From positions 1,585,549 to 1,649,548 of the forward strand of contig AP024675.1 in NCBI GenBank assembly GCA_025998875.1: a stretch of DNA of 64,000 bases, written 5' to 3'. The position numbers and the translations under genes were made by a program. The notes under the pieces were generated by a model. It ran no database searches and had not been told where the DNA came from. It saw only the letters and a program-made list of their open reading frames with translations. Positions 17,223 through 25,972 of this stretch are shown piece after piece (within the stretch, counting starts at the first letter, position 1; each line of letters opens with the position of its first letter). This stretch comes from Bacteroidota bacterium (GTDB lineage: Bacteria; Bacteroidota; Rhodothermia; JANXDC01).

Positions 17223-19274
17223 TTACGGGTTGCCTGGCCCCAGGAGCAGTAGCCAGCGCGTTCCCGGCGCGGGTTCCAAATGCGGGAGGCCTGAACGCAG
17301 CTCCCAGCGCACCACCCCATCACGCAGGGCGGCGCTGAGCCTCTCCCGGTACGGGGCAAGAGCACGCGCCAATTCGGTCGGGGAAAGTTGCGCCAGAATG
17401 GTTTGCTCCAGATCCGCCGGCAGGGGGGTGCGCAGGCTGCCGGTAAGCAGCCGTTCTTCATAGAGCAGGCGCGCCTGACCCTGCAGGCTCCAGGCGATCG
17501 GCCGGCGGGCAGGGATGGTCGTGAGAAATGGAGGTGTCCAGAGCGTATCCAGGCGCACTTTCGGGGCCCCTGGCGGGGAGAAGGGTTCGGTATACGGAAT
17601 CGATTGCTCCGGACTGAAGAGGCGAAGGCGCAGCGTGTCCCGTTGTATGGATCCCGGTGTGTGCAGGAACATGACCAGTTCTCCCTCCAGGCGCATCCGA
17701 GCCAGTAGGACCGGTCTGATTTCGTTCCACAGACGGCGCGCCAGGGCGCGCACCGAAAGCCCTCGGTCCAGGCTATCGAGCACGGTTCCGGTTCTCCGAG
17801 CGGACTGGTAGCGCCGGTAGGTCTGCAAGATCTCTTCCAGTTGCCGTTGAGGCCGCTCCAGCAACGGATCCAGATCAAGCACCCGATGGGGCAGTTCGGC
17901 TTCTATGCTCAGCTGTAGGGGCCAGTCCACATGTCCGAACACGGCGAGAGGTTCTGGGAGCTCTAACGTGGTTTCCGCCCCCAGGGAGAAGAACACGGAT
18001 ACGGATTCCGAGGCGGGGCGCATCTGCCAAGCAAGCCGATCGGCGCTCTGCAGGCTTACCGTCACCCCTTGAGGGCGACTGATCACGGGTTCGCTCCGAA
18101 CGGGGGAACGGAGTCCGGCCTGGAGTACGCGCACCGTATCCTGCCAGAGCACCGAACCGTCGGGCAGGCGCAACAGAAGCGCCGCCGATCCGGGGCGTAG
18201 GGCTTCGATCCAGAGCTGGGTGTCTTCAAGGTGCAGGCGCGCAACTTGGGGGGATGAGCTCACGGCCTGGATCGCTTCCCGGAGTGTGGAAGGTTCGATG
18301 CGCGCCGGAAGGGCCAGTCGGCCGGGAGGCAGGCCGGCGTACTGGGCCTGGAGCACGAGCGGAGGGAGTGGCCGCGGGGCGGATAGGCCAAATCGATACA
18401 GGAGGAGTTCGTGCTCCAGCTCGGCCCGGGAGGAGTCGGGGGCCGTATAGAGAAAGTGCAGGCGCACTCTGCCGGGCCCCCAGGCCATGATCTGCACCCC
18501 ATCCTCTAGGGTGAGGACCTCCACCTGCTGGGTGTTCGTGGCCTTTACCTGGAAGTTCCCACCAGGTGGATCTGCAACGGGGCGCAGTCTTAGGGCTCGC
18601 CCCACGGGCAGGAAGCGCGGGGCCTCAGGAAGCAGGAGTACGGGGCGATCGAGGGATCCCTCCGGTCCGATGCCGATGCGCAGACGCAGGCGCGCGCCCG
18701 ATTCCGGGATCGAATCGCGCAGTTCCACCCACACGGGGCCTCTCTCCAGGGTCCGACGGGCCAGGGGAAGGCCGTATACGCTCGGGGTGGCCGGGTGGGT
18801 GCGATAATCCCGACCTCGATACGTATCGACAACCTCCGGCAAAGCGGGGAAGACCGGTCCCTGGCGCGGCCGGAGTACGGGCACACTGCCCAGATCCCCC
18901 GTAGGGGGAGCGTGCAGGTACAGATACACGGTATCCGGATCTGCCTCCGGGGCGAGCAGGAGCAGAGGGAGTTCCCGGTCTGTGAACCGCTCTCGTTCCA
19001 GGCGCCACAGCCTGGCGCAGGCCGCAGAGGAGTCGTCCCACGAAAGGCTGAGCAGGCCGGACCCCCGGGCGCGACGCCAGAGGAAGCGATCTGGAGTTCC
19101 GGGCTCCGGGGGCTCGAGCTGGTACCGGGCTTCCAGGCGCAGGATGCGTTCCTGTCGTGCGCCTTCGCACAGGATGGGCTGGCGCTGTTCTCCCTGGATG
19201 CGGACTTCCAGCTGTTGAGCCGATGCGGAGGCGGCGATACTCAGTACCCCGATCCCCAGAAGCCTTAGACGCAT
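17223..19274 (-). CDS. Large exported protein of unknown function
   Basis: A product of 683 residues that I do not recognise. A signal peptide is clear (MRLRLLGIGVLSIAASASAQ, cleavage after AQ). The remainder is rich in beta-type alternation, Pro, Arg and Leu, with no membrane helix, no catalytic motif and no C-terminal sorting domain. A middle stretch (about 240-400) with repeats of LxVxxVxxx and VxLxF patterns suggests several immunoglobulin-like domains. Codon use looks like its neighbours. It ends 8 bases from nothing recognisable on the right, where the FAH gene stops 7 bases upstream of its start, so it may be the last gene of the S9 peptidase-FAH transcript. Confidence 0.75.
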   Translation of the reverse strand: MRLRLLGIGVLSIAASASAQQLEVRIQGEQRQPILCEGARQERILRLEARYQLEPPEPGTPDRFLWRRARGSGLLSLSWDDSSAACARLWRLERERFTDRELPLLLLAPEADPDTVYLYLHAPPTGDLGSVPVLRPRQGPVFPALPEVVDTYRGRDYRTHPATPSVYGLPLARRTLERGPVWVELRDSIPESGARLRLRIGIGPEGSLDRPVLLLPEAPRFLPVGRALRLRPVADPPGGNFQVKATNTQQVEVLTLEDGVQIMAWGPGRVRLHFLYTAPDSSRAELEHELLLYRFGLSAPRPLPPLVLQAQYAGLPPGRLALPARIEPSTLREAIQAVSSSPQVARLHLEDTQLWIEALRPGSAALLLRLPDGSVLWQDTVRVLQAGLRSPVRSEPVISRPQGVTVSLQSADRLAWQMRPASESVSVFFSLGAETTLELPEPLAVFGHVDWPLQLSIEAELPHRVLDLDPLLERPQRQLEEILQTYRRYQSARRTGTVLDSLDRGLSVRALARRLWNEIRPVLLARMRLEGELVMFLHTPGSIQRDTLRLRLFSPEQSIPYTEPFSPPGAPKVRLDTLWTPPFLTTIPARRPIAWSLQGQARLLYEERLLTGSLRTPLPADLEQTILAQLSPTELARALAPYRERLSAALRDGVVRWELRSGLPHLEPAPGTRWLLLLGPGNP

Positions 19275-19281
19275 GGCCTGC

Positions 19282-19944
19282 TCAGGGTCTTTGCCGAACT
19301 ACCCGCACCCGCAGTCGGGCCAGATCCCCCACCGCCGCCTCTAGCTCATCTCCCGGATGGACAGGACCAACCCCGGCCGGCGTGCCCGTAAAGAGGAGGT
19401 CTCCGCGCTCCAGCGTGAAGATCCGAGACAGGTAGGCGATCAGATACGGAATGCGGTAGATCATCTCCGCTGTAGTACCGGCTTGGCGGAGCTGGCCGTT
19501 GACCCAGAGGCGTAGCTCCAGGGCGTGCGGATCCGCTATCCGTTCGGGGCGCACGAAACGGGACACCGGGGCGGAGGCATCAAAGCCTTTTGAGACCGTC
19601 CAGGGCTGTCCCTTGCGCTTGGCTTCCCACTGCAGATCGCGGGCGGTGAAGTCAATTCCCACCCCGTAACCGGCTACATGGGACAGGGCTTCCGACTCCG
19701 GGATGTCTCGTCCGCCGCGCCCGATGAGCACGACCAGCTCCACTTCGTGATGCAGATCTCCCGTATGGGGGGGATACCAGGCCTGACCGTCCGTACTCAG
19801 GGCCCGGGGAGGTTTGAGAAAGACGATGGGTTCCTCGGGCACCTCGCCCTGCATTTCGCGGGCGTGCTCGGCGTAGTTTTTTCCGATGCAGAAAATCGCG
19901 CCCACCTCGATGGGTTCATCCTCCAGCATTACATGTGGCCGCAT
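19282..19944 (-). CDS. Fumarylacetoacetate hydrolase family protein
   Basis: A product of 220 residues of the FAH superfamily. Visible marks are FCIGKNYAEHAREM, the metal-ligand block HHEVELVVLIG, GYGVGIDFTARDLQ with the third acidic ligand, and the glycine motif FTGTPAGVGPVHPGD. Such single-domain members are oxaloacetate decarboxylases, acylpyruvases or hydratases of aromatic degradation, all cytoplasmic and Mg-dependent. A longer frame reaches 20172, but it would run into the preceding peptidase gene and the extra residues show no homology; the ATG at 19944 with an AGAAGGG element upstream is preferred. Confidence 0.88.
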   Translation of the reverse strand: MRPHVMLEDEPIEVGAIFCIGKNYAEHAREMQGEVPEEPIVFLKPPRALSTDGQAWYPPHTGDLHHEVELVVLIGRGGRDIPESEALSHVAGYGVGIDFTARDLQWEAKRKGQPWTVSKGFDASAPVSRFVRPERIADPHALELRLWVNGQLRQAGTTAEMIYRIPYLIAYLSRIFTLERGDLLFTGTPAGVGPVHPGDELEAAVGDLARLRVRVVRQRP

Positions 19945-20035
19945 ATACAGGCACCCTTCTGGGGTCAAGAAAAGGACGCCGGAAGTTAGCCTCGGGGTGG
20001 TGGGTGCCGCAACCGGCGACCGACCACCCCGAGGG

Positions 20036-22144
20036 CTACTGACCATTAGAGCGGACCCCGGATCCCAGCAGGAATCGATCCAGAAAATCCGCCGCCGCTT
20101 CGAAGACGCGCCTCCAGCTACTATGGAGCAGGAAGCTATGTACTTCATCGGGCAGGACGAGCGTCTCCACATGGACGCCGCGCTCCCTGAGGCGGCGCGC
20201 CAGGTCGGTCGTTTGCAGGAAGAGCACGTTCCGATCGTCGTCGCCGTGCACCAGCAGGACAGGAGAACGCCAGCTGTCTAGGTCGGCCACGGGCGAGGAG
20301 CGGTGGGCGATCTCGAACTCCTCCGGCTGTAGCCCCCAGCCGCCGCCCGGGGAAAATTCCGTGGCGCGCAGGACCCAGTCGTGTACCCCGTGCAGGTCGA
20401 CGCCGGCCTTGAACAGGTCGGAGTTGCGGGCCAGCCCCAGTGCGGTGAGGTATCCTCCATAGGAGCCGCCCCACAGGCCGATGCGTTCCGGGTCCACATC
20501 CGGGCGGGAGCGCAGGTACAGGGCCGCGGCCCGGATGTCCTGATATTCCGAGGCACCCCTCGGTCCGGTGCGGGGAGCGCGCCGGAAATCTCGTCCGTAC
20601 CCGATCCCGGCGCGGAAGTTGACCGATAGGACCACGTATCCTCGGCTGGCCAGGTACTGGTTGAAGGCGTAGGAGAAGGCGTAGTAGCTGGAGTAATGCC
20701 AGCCCAGGAGCATCTGCCGGATGGGGCCTCCGTGCATGAAGATCACGGCCGGATGGCGGCGCCCCGGCTGGCTTCCGGGAGGTCGAAACAGCTGGGCATG
20801 AATCCGCAGGGAATCCGGGGTCATCAGCACCACGGGCTCCGGCTCCACAAGCTTCTGGACGGGGAAGCCCTCCGGGAGCCGTTCTGGCCAGATCCTGCGG
20901 ATCTGGTTGCGACTCAGATCCAGGATCGCGATCGCGGGCGGATGTCGGGCATCGGCCTGGCGAAAGGCGATAAAGCGGCCGCTGGAAAGAAATACGGGAT
21001 CGGTTTCAATGCCCGAGCCGCGCGTAAGCGCCTCTGGCCGGGAGCCGGAAACGGATACCCGCCACAGATGGCGCCGGTCTATGTCTTCGTGGTTGCCGGA
21101 GAAGATCACGGTTCGTCCGTCCGGGCTTACGGTTGTCCATTCTGCCTCGGCCTTTCCGGGGGTCAAGCAGATCGGCGATCCGCCTGCGGCGGGCAGGCTA
21201 TAGAGGTGCAGCCAGCCTTCGTGTTCGGACGTAAACAGGATCCGGTCTCCCACCCAGCGTAGGGGCTCGGCCGGGTAGGACTGGGCGAAGCCGCCATCGT
21301 CAGCCGGCGAGCGCCATAGCTCTTGTGCCTGACCTGTGGAGAGATCCGCCACCCAGATCGCAAACGGGGTTCCGCCCAGCAGGTTGCTCCGCTCCCCCTT
21401 CAGGGCGCCGGGTCGACGGATAAAGGCCAGACGTCGGCCGTCGGGGGAGAAGACCGGATCGCTGTCCCGATACACGTCGGGGGCGATCCAGCGGATCTGC
21501 CGCTGTTGTCGATGAAAGAGCCCGATGAAGCTGTGCGTGCCTCGGTTGCTCACAAAGGCGATCCACTGGCCATCAGGCGAATATCGCGGGGAGCCATTCG
21601 AGCCTCGGGCGCGAAAGAGCAGCTCGGCGCGCGGCTGACGGGATAGGGAATCCAGGATCACGCGGTAGATCTGGCCTCCCCGGCTGAAGAGCACCTCCCG
21701 GCCCGAGGGGTCGATTACGGGTGCGGCTCCGTTGCCCAGTTTCCAGGGCGGGCCTCCCGACAGGCGCACGGCCCAGATGGCCTGTTCGGCCCCATCGGGG
21801 TTGCTGGTGGGGTTGGGGTGCTCACCGGCCCGGTTGGCGCTTCCCCCGCGCACAAATACGAGCACCTCCCCATCCGGGCTGAAGAGGAGTCCGCCGAGCT
21901 CCTGGCCATCGTCGTTTTCATAATATAGGAGCCGAACCGGGCGGAAATCCGGAGCCGAGGCGGTCCAGATCGCCCGCCGGCCCTCCTCGTAGCTCACCCA
22001 CGCGATGCGATCCCCCGTGGGGGCCGCTACGAGCTGGCTGGTGAAGGGAAAGCGCAGGAAATCGGCTACGGTCTGTGCCTGGACCACAGAATGCAGTATG
22101 CCGATTCCAAGCAGGATCACGGCGCTGCGGGCCATATTCCCCAT
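20036..22144 (-). CDS. Exported S9 family prolyl oligopeptidase-like peptidase
   Basis: A product of 702 residues with a signal peptide (first 24 residues, ending in VQAQ), a beta-propeller of TolB/WD40-like repeats (about 30-400, several SPDGR motifs), and a C-terminal alpha/beta hydrolase domain. The catalytic triad is visible: Ser in WGGSYGGYLT, Asp in VHGDDDRNV and His in DEVHSFLLH. It fits acylaminoacyl or dipeptidyl peptidases acting on small peptides in the periplasm. A GAGGAGG ribosome site precedes the ATG. The divergent neighbours are two exported amidohydrolases, which suggests a shared role in peptide or cyclic-amide turnover outside the cytoplasm. Confidence 0.93.
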   Translation of the reverse strand: MGNMARSAVILLGIGILHSVVQAQTVADFLRFPFTSQLVAAPTGDRIAWVSYEEGRRAIWTASAPDFRPVRLLYYENDDGQELGGLLFSPDGEVLVFVRGGSANRAGEHPNPTSNPDGAEQAIWAVRLSGGPPWKLGNGAAPVIDPSGREVLFSRGGQIYRVILDSLSRQPRAELLFRARGSNGSPRYSPDGQWIAFVSNRGTHSFIGLFHRQQRQIRWIAPDVYRDSDPVFSPDGRRLAFIRRPGALKGERSNLLGGTPFAIWVADLSTGQAQELWRSPADDGGFAQSYPAEPLRWVGDRILFTSEHEGWLHLYSLPAAGGSPICLTPGKAEAEWTTVSPDGRTVIFSGNHEDIDRRHLWRVSVSGSRPEALTRGSGIETDPVFLSSGRFIAFRQADARHPPAIAILDLSRNQIRRIWPERLPEGFPVQKLVEPEPVVLMTPDSLRIHAQLFRPPGSQPGRRHPAVIFMHGGPIRQMLLGWHYSSYYAFSYAFNQYLASRGYVVLSVNFRAGIGYGRDFRRAPRTGPRGASEYQDIRAAALYLRSRPDVDPERIGLWGGSYGGYLTALGLARNSDLFKAGVDLHGVHDWVLRATEFSPGGGWGLQPEEFEIAHRSSPVADLDSWRSPVLLVHGDDDRNVLFLQTTDLARRLRERGVHVETLVLPDEVHSFLLHSSWRRVFEAAADFLDRFLLGSGVRSNGQ

Positions 22145-22172
22145 GGCGTTACCTCCTCAAAGCCTGTTCTAC

Positions 22173-22203
22173 TAACGATAGAATCCCTTCCCCTCAGGGG
22201 CAA
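22173..22203 (-). promoter_or_regulatory. Possible promoter of the S9 peptidase gene
   Basis: On the minus strand, TTG (22203-22201), 20 bases, then TATCGTTA (22180-22173). It matches four of six fixed positions of TAnnTTTG but shares the spacing seen elsewhere in the window. Confidence 0.35.
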
Positions 22204-22317
22204 ATCCGAATGCCCGGGAGCGCGTAACGATTCTGAAACGCTTCCTCTGAGGCTACCTAAGGGCAAACAGAAGGCGTATATTCCCGCACCCGGCAGAAGA
22301 TACAAGGAGCTCGGCCT

Positions 22318-23622
22318 ATGCGGTGTTCCAGGCAGGTGAGTGTGCTATTGGCGCTGGTCCTGTGTGCCACGGGGCTCCGGGCACAGGATCGACCCCATGT
22401 GTTTCGGGGGGCTACGATCTATCCCGTTTCCGGTCCGCCCATCGAAAACGGCGTGCTTGTCATTCATCAGGGCAAAATCGTCGCTGTGGGTCCGGCCAAC
22501 CGGGTTTCCATCCCGCGGGGTGCGGTGGAGCTCGATGTGCGGGGCAAGGTGATCATCCCGGGTCTGGTCGATACGCACTCCCACATTGGCGGCGGAGACG
22601 GGGGGGATCGATCCGCCACGCTGCATCCGGAGGTGCGCATCCTGGATGCGATCGATCCGCAGCACGATACGTTCTGGAAGGCCCGTGCTGGCGGGATCAC
22701 GACCATGAACATCATGCCCGGGTCCGGTCATCTGATGAGCGGGCAGACCGTGTACGTTAAGCCCCGAATGGCCCGCACGATTCAGGAGATGCTGTTCTGT
22801 CAGGATCCGTTGCGGGAGGTGTGCGGAGGCATGAAGATGGCCAACGGCACCAACTCCCTGGGCAACCCGCCCTCCCCGGGCACGCGGGCCAAATCGGCCG
22901 CGCTGGTGCGGCAGCTTTTCCTCAAAGCGGTTGAGTATCGGGAAAAAATCCGCCAGGCGCAGGGCGATCCAGCCAAAATGCCGGCCCGAGATCTCCAGAT
23001 GGAGGCCCTCGTTGAAATCCTTGAAGGCAAACGAATCGTCCACTTTCATACGCATCGTCATGACGATATCCTGACCGCTATCCGGTTGGGGCAGGAGTTC
23101 GGATTTCGCCCCGTACTGCATCACGTCAGCGAGGCCTGGAAGGTGGCCGACGAGATCGCCCGGGCGCGCGTGCCCTGTTCGATCATCGTGCTCGATTCCC
23201 CGGGGGGCAAACACGAGGCCGTAGACATTCGCTGGGAAAACGGGGCGGCGCTGGAGAAGGCCGGCGTAGATGTGGCCTTCCATACCGATGACGGGATTAC
23301 GGATTCCCGCCTGTTTTTGCGCTCCGCTGCCCTCGGGGTACGGGCGGGCATGAGCCGGCAAAAAGCGCTCGAGGCGCTCACCCTGGCCGGTGCGCGCATG
23401 CTGGGCCTGGAGAACCGGATCGGATCTCTGGATCCGGGTAAAGACGCCGATTTCGTGGTGCTCTCCGGGGATCCGTTCAGTGTCTACACCCATGTGGAGC
23501 AGACCTGGATCGATGGCCGGAAGGTCTTCGATCGGGCCAATCCCGAGCACCGCAAATACGCCACCGGCGGCTACGGGGTCTATCGGGGAGACGTCTACGG
23601 GCATGATGAGGGGGAGGAGTGA
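22318..23622 (+). CDS. Exported amidohydrolase with intact metal site
   Basis: A product of 434 residues with a signal peptide (first 23 residues, ending LRAQ). Metal ligands of the amidohydrolase superfamily are present: the HxH pair in VDTHSHIG, His residues in HFHTHRHDD, His in LHHVSEAW and Asp in HTDDGITDS, then the usual composite-domain tail GSLDPGKDADFVVLSGDP. It would hydrolyse an amide, imide or related bond in the periplasm; imidazolonepropionase-like and peptidase-like relatives exist. The next gene is a paralogue starting 3 bases after this stop. Confidence 0.9.
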   Translation: MRCSRQVSVLLALVLCATGLRAQDRPHVFRGATIYPVSGPPIENGVLVIHQGKIVAVGPANRVSIPRGAVELDVRGKVIIPGLVDTHSHIGGGDGGDRSATLHPEVRILDAIDPQHDTFWKARAGGITTMNIMPGSGHLMSGQTVYVKPRMARTIQEMLFCQDPLREVCGGMKMANGTNSLGNPPSPGTRAKSAALVRQLFLKAVEYREKIRQAQGDPAKMPARDLQMEALVEILEGKRIVHFHTHRHDDILTAIRLGQEFGFRPVLHHVSEAWKVADEIARARVPCSIIVLDSPGGKHEAVDIRWENGAALEKAGVDVAFHTDDGITDSRLFLRSAALGVRAGMSRQKALEALTLAGARMLGLENRIGSLDPGKDADFVVLSGDPFSVYTHVEQTWIDGRKVFDRANPEHRKYATGGYGVYRGDVYGHDEGEE

Positions 23623-23625
23623 GCC

Positions 23626-24843
23626 ATGCGCGCCTTCTTTCGTGTGGGCTTGCTGGTCTGGATCGCCCTGCTGGGGTTTGTTCCGGTTCGGGCGCAGATC
23701 GCCGTTCGGGGCGAGATCGTCTATACCATGGCGGGATCGCCGATCCGCAACGGGGTGGTGCTGATCCGGGACGGCAAAATCGAGCGCGTTGGGCAGGCCG
23801 GAAGCGTGCGCATTCCGGAAGGCTACCGGGTGCTGCAGGCCCGGGTGGTCACCCCCGGCCTGATTGATGCGCACTCCGTGGTGGGATTGGCCGGGATCTA
23901 CAACGTGCCCCATGATCAGATGCAGTTGGAGCGTTCCAGCCCCATTCAGCCGGAGTTGCGCGCCATCGATGCCTACAACCCGCAGGAGGCGCTTGTAGAA
24001 TGGGTGCGCAACCTCGGGATAACCACCCTGCATACCGGGCATGGACCCGGGGCGCTCATCAGCGGCCAGACCATGCTGGTCAAGACCTCCGGGCGCACCG
24101 TGGAGGAGGCGCTCGTAGACTCGGTGGCCATGGTGGCGGCCACGCTGGGCCGTACGGTGGGGCAGAACTTCAGCTCTCCGGGCACGCGCTCCAAGGCGGT
24201 GGCCATGCTGCGGACGGAACTCCTTAAGGCCCAGGAATACGCCCGCAAGCGCCGCGATCCGGATCCGACAAAGCGGCCCGCCCGGGATCTGAAGCTGGAG
24301 GTGCTGGCTGACGTGCTGGAGGGCAAGATCCCCCTGCTGATTACGGCGCAGACGGCTCCGGATATCCTGGCCGCCCTGCGGCTACAGCGGGAGTTCGGCT
24401 TCAGGCTGGTTCTCGACGGGGCGGCAGAAGTCTATCTCGTGCTCGAGGAAGTCAAACAGGCCGGAGTGCCCGTTATCCTGCATCCCACCATGGCGCGCAC
24501 AGGCGGGGAGATGCGCAACGCCTCGATGGAAACGGCCGCCCTGCTCCACCGGGCCGGGGTGCCCTTCGCCCTGCAGAGCGGATATGAGAGCTACGTGCCC
24601 AAAACGCGCGTGGTGCTCTTCGAGGCCGCTATAGCGGCGGCCAATGGGCTGCCCTTCGAGGCCGCGCTGGGCGCTATTACCATTCAGGCCGCCCGGATTC
24701 TGGGCATCGATAACCGGGTGGGTTCCCTGGAGCCCGGAAAAGACGCCGACCTGGTGCTTTTCGATGGGGACCCCTTCGAGTACACTACCCGCGTCTGCGG
24801 GGTGATTATCAACGGTCGTCTGGTCTCCGAGACCTGTCGGTAA
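23626..24843 (+). CDS. Amidohydrolase paralogue lacking most metal ligands
   Basis: A product of 405 residues with a signal peptide (ending VRAQ) and an overall sequence clearly related to the preceding gene, including the shared blocks SPGTRSKAVAML and GSLEPGKDADLVLFDGDPF. The metal ligands are nearly all replaced: HSH becomes HSV, the HFHTHR block becomes LITAQT, LHH becomes LDG, and HTDD becomes QSGY. It is probably not a metal-dependent hydrolase; it may be a structural partner of its neighbour or a binding protein. The frame is intact, so this is not simple decay. Three bases separate it from the upstream gene, so they are co-transcribed, and a strong terminator follows. Confidence 0.88.
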   Translation: MRAFFRVGLLVWIALLGFVPVRAQIAVRGEIVYTMAGSPIRNGVVLIRDGKIERVGQAGSVRIPEGYRVLQARVVTPGLIDAHSVVGLAGIYNVPHDQMQLERSSPIQPELRAIDAYNPQEALVEWVRNLGITTLHTGHGPGALISGQTMLVKTSGRTVEEALVDSVAMVAATLGRTVGQNFSSPGTRSKAVAMLRTELLKAQEYARKRRDPDPTKRPARDLKLEVLADVLEGKIPLLITAQTAPDILAALRLQREFGFRLVLDGAAEVYLVLEEVKQAGVPVILHPTMARTGGEMRNASMETAALLHRAGVPFALQSGYESYVPKTRVVLFEAAIAAANGLPFEAALGAITIQAARILGIDNRVGSLEPGKDADLVLFDGDPFEYTTRVCGVIINGRLVSETCR

Positions 24844-24848
24844 AAGGT

Positions 24849-24881
24849 GCCGGGGCGGGAAAAGACCGCCCCGGCCGTTTT
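24849..24881 (+). terminator. Intrinsic terminator after the amidohydrolase pair
   Basis: A 10-bp perfect stem GCCGGGGCGG/CCGCCCCGGC with loop GAAAAGA, then CGTTTT. Confidence 0.85.
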
Positions 24882-24902
24882 GGGCTCTACATACAGGCCG
24901 AC

Positions 24903-24934
24903 TTGATTTTCGGCGGGCTGTTCGCGTAGTTTCG
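24903..24934 (+). promoter_or_regulatory. Probable promoter of the 24940 gene
   Basis: TTG at 24903-24905, 21 bases, then TAGTTTCG at 24927-24934, one mismatch to TAnnTTTG. Transcription would begin about at the GTG start codon at 24940, so the message could be leaderless. Confidence 0.5.
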
Positions 24935-24939
24935 CGTTC

Positions 24940-25356
24940 GTGCGGAGGCTGTGGATCAGCGCGATTCCCCTTCTTGTGGCGGCCACTTTGCTGTGGGCCG
25001 ACGGACTGGGTGTTGTGGTTAAACTGGCCGAGTTCAAAGCCGCTACCGTATCCGGAAAGATGCGCGTCAGCTGGCGCGTAACGGAGCAGACCGGGGTGCG
25101 GCGTTTTATCCTGGAGCGCAAAGCGGCCGGAGAAGAGCAATTCCGAGAGGTATTCCAGACTCCTCCCAACCCCACGGGCAACTACGAATTTATCGATGAG
25201 GATCTGGCCCGTTCCGGACTGGAGGGGGTAATCAAGTACCAGCTTCTTGTAGAAGGCCCGGAGGGTCGTCTGTTTCTGAAGCAGATCGACGCCAACTACA
25301 CCACCACCGCGGTGCGTCGTACGTGGGGTAGTATCAAGGCCATGTTCCAGATGTAG
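24940..25356 (+). CDS. Small exported protein, fibronectin/Ig-like fold suggested
   Basis: A product of 138 residues starting at GTG. A signal-like hydrophobic N-terminus (about residues 5-20) is followed by a single domain with alternating beta pattern: MRVSWRVTEQTGVRRFILER, then YEFIDEDL and IKYQLLV, which resembles a fibronectin type III module of the kind found in sorted or exported Bacteroidota proteins. No catalytic residues are seen. It lies 22 bases upstream of pyrR and may share its transcript. Family assignment is by fold impression only. Confidence 0.65.
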   Translation: MRRLWISAIPLLVAATLLWADGLGVVVKLAEFKAATVSGKMRVSWRVTEQTGVRRFILERKAAGEEQFREVFQTPPNPTGNYEFIDEDLARSGLEGVIKYQLLVEGPEGRLFLKQIDANYTTTAVRRTWGSIKAMFQM

Positions 25357-25378
25357 TCGCCGATCCGCACCGCCAGCC

Positions 25379-25927
25379 ATGGCTCCGGATCCTCGTTCGA
25401 GCTGGTCGCTTTTTTCGGCCGATGAGCTGCGGCGCATGGTGCGGCGCATGGCCTTTCAGATCTACGAAAGACACCCCGACGTCGGTGAGCTCGTCCTTGT
25501 GGGTATACCCACCCGCGGGGCGGCACTGGCCCATCGGCTGGCACGGGAGTTGGAACAGATCACAGGTGCTGCGCCTCTGGTCGGTGTCCTGGATGTGCGT
25601 CCGTATCGGGACGATCGGCCCCCGGATGCGGAGCCGGAAAGAGATCGTTCCCGGTTGCCCGGGCGGCTTGACGGACGCCATGTGGTGCTCGTCGATGACG
25701 TGCTCATGACGGGTCGTACGATCCGGGCCGCGCTCGACGGGCTTGTGCGCCATGGTCGGCCCCGAACCGTGCGCCTGGCGGTGCTCATCGACCGGGGGTT
25801 GCGCGAATTCCCCATACAACCGGATTTTGTCGGCCGCACCCTGCCCACCAAAGCCCATGAACGGGTGCGTGTGCGGCTGCAGGAAATCGATGATCAGGAG
25901 GGGGTCTGGATCGTCGAGCACCGCTAG
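25379..25927 (+). CDS. pyrR: PyrR: pyrimidine regulator/uracil phosphoribosyltransferase
   Basis: A product of 182 residues. The type I phosphoribosyltransferase signature VVLVDDVLMTGRTIRAAL binds PRPP, and IPTRGAALAHRLA and DVRPYRDD match PyrR rather than Upp. The enzyme makes UMP from uracil and PRPP; in Bacillus it also binds pyr mRNA leaders. No other pyr gene or PyrR-binding anti-antiterminator was seen next to it, so a regulatory role here is open. It starts 22 bases after the preceding small gene and 45 bases before the NSS transporter. Confidence 0.93.
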   Translation: MAPDPRSSWSLFSADELRRMVRRMAFQIYERHPDVGELVLVGIPTRGAALAHRLARELEQITGAAPLVGVLDVRPYRDDRPPDAEPERDRSRLPGRLDGRHVVLVDDVLMTGRTIRAALDGLVRHGRPRTVRLAVLIDRGLREFPIQPDFVGRTLPTKAHERVRVRLQEIDDQEGVWIVEHR

Positions 25928-25972
25928 GTGGGCTAACGGGCACACACATGTTGTGAGGAGGTGCGACCGATC

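Noticed and set aside
22345-24042. 565-codon minus-strand frame opposite the amidohydrolase pair
   Set aside because: It is a shadow of conserved coding sequence on the plus strand.
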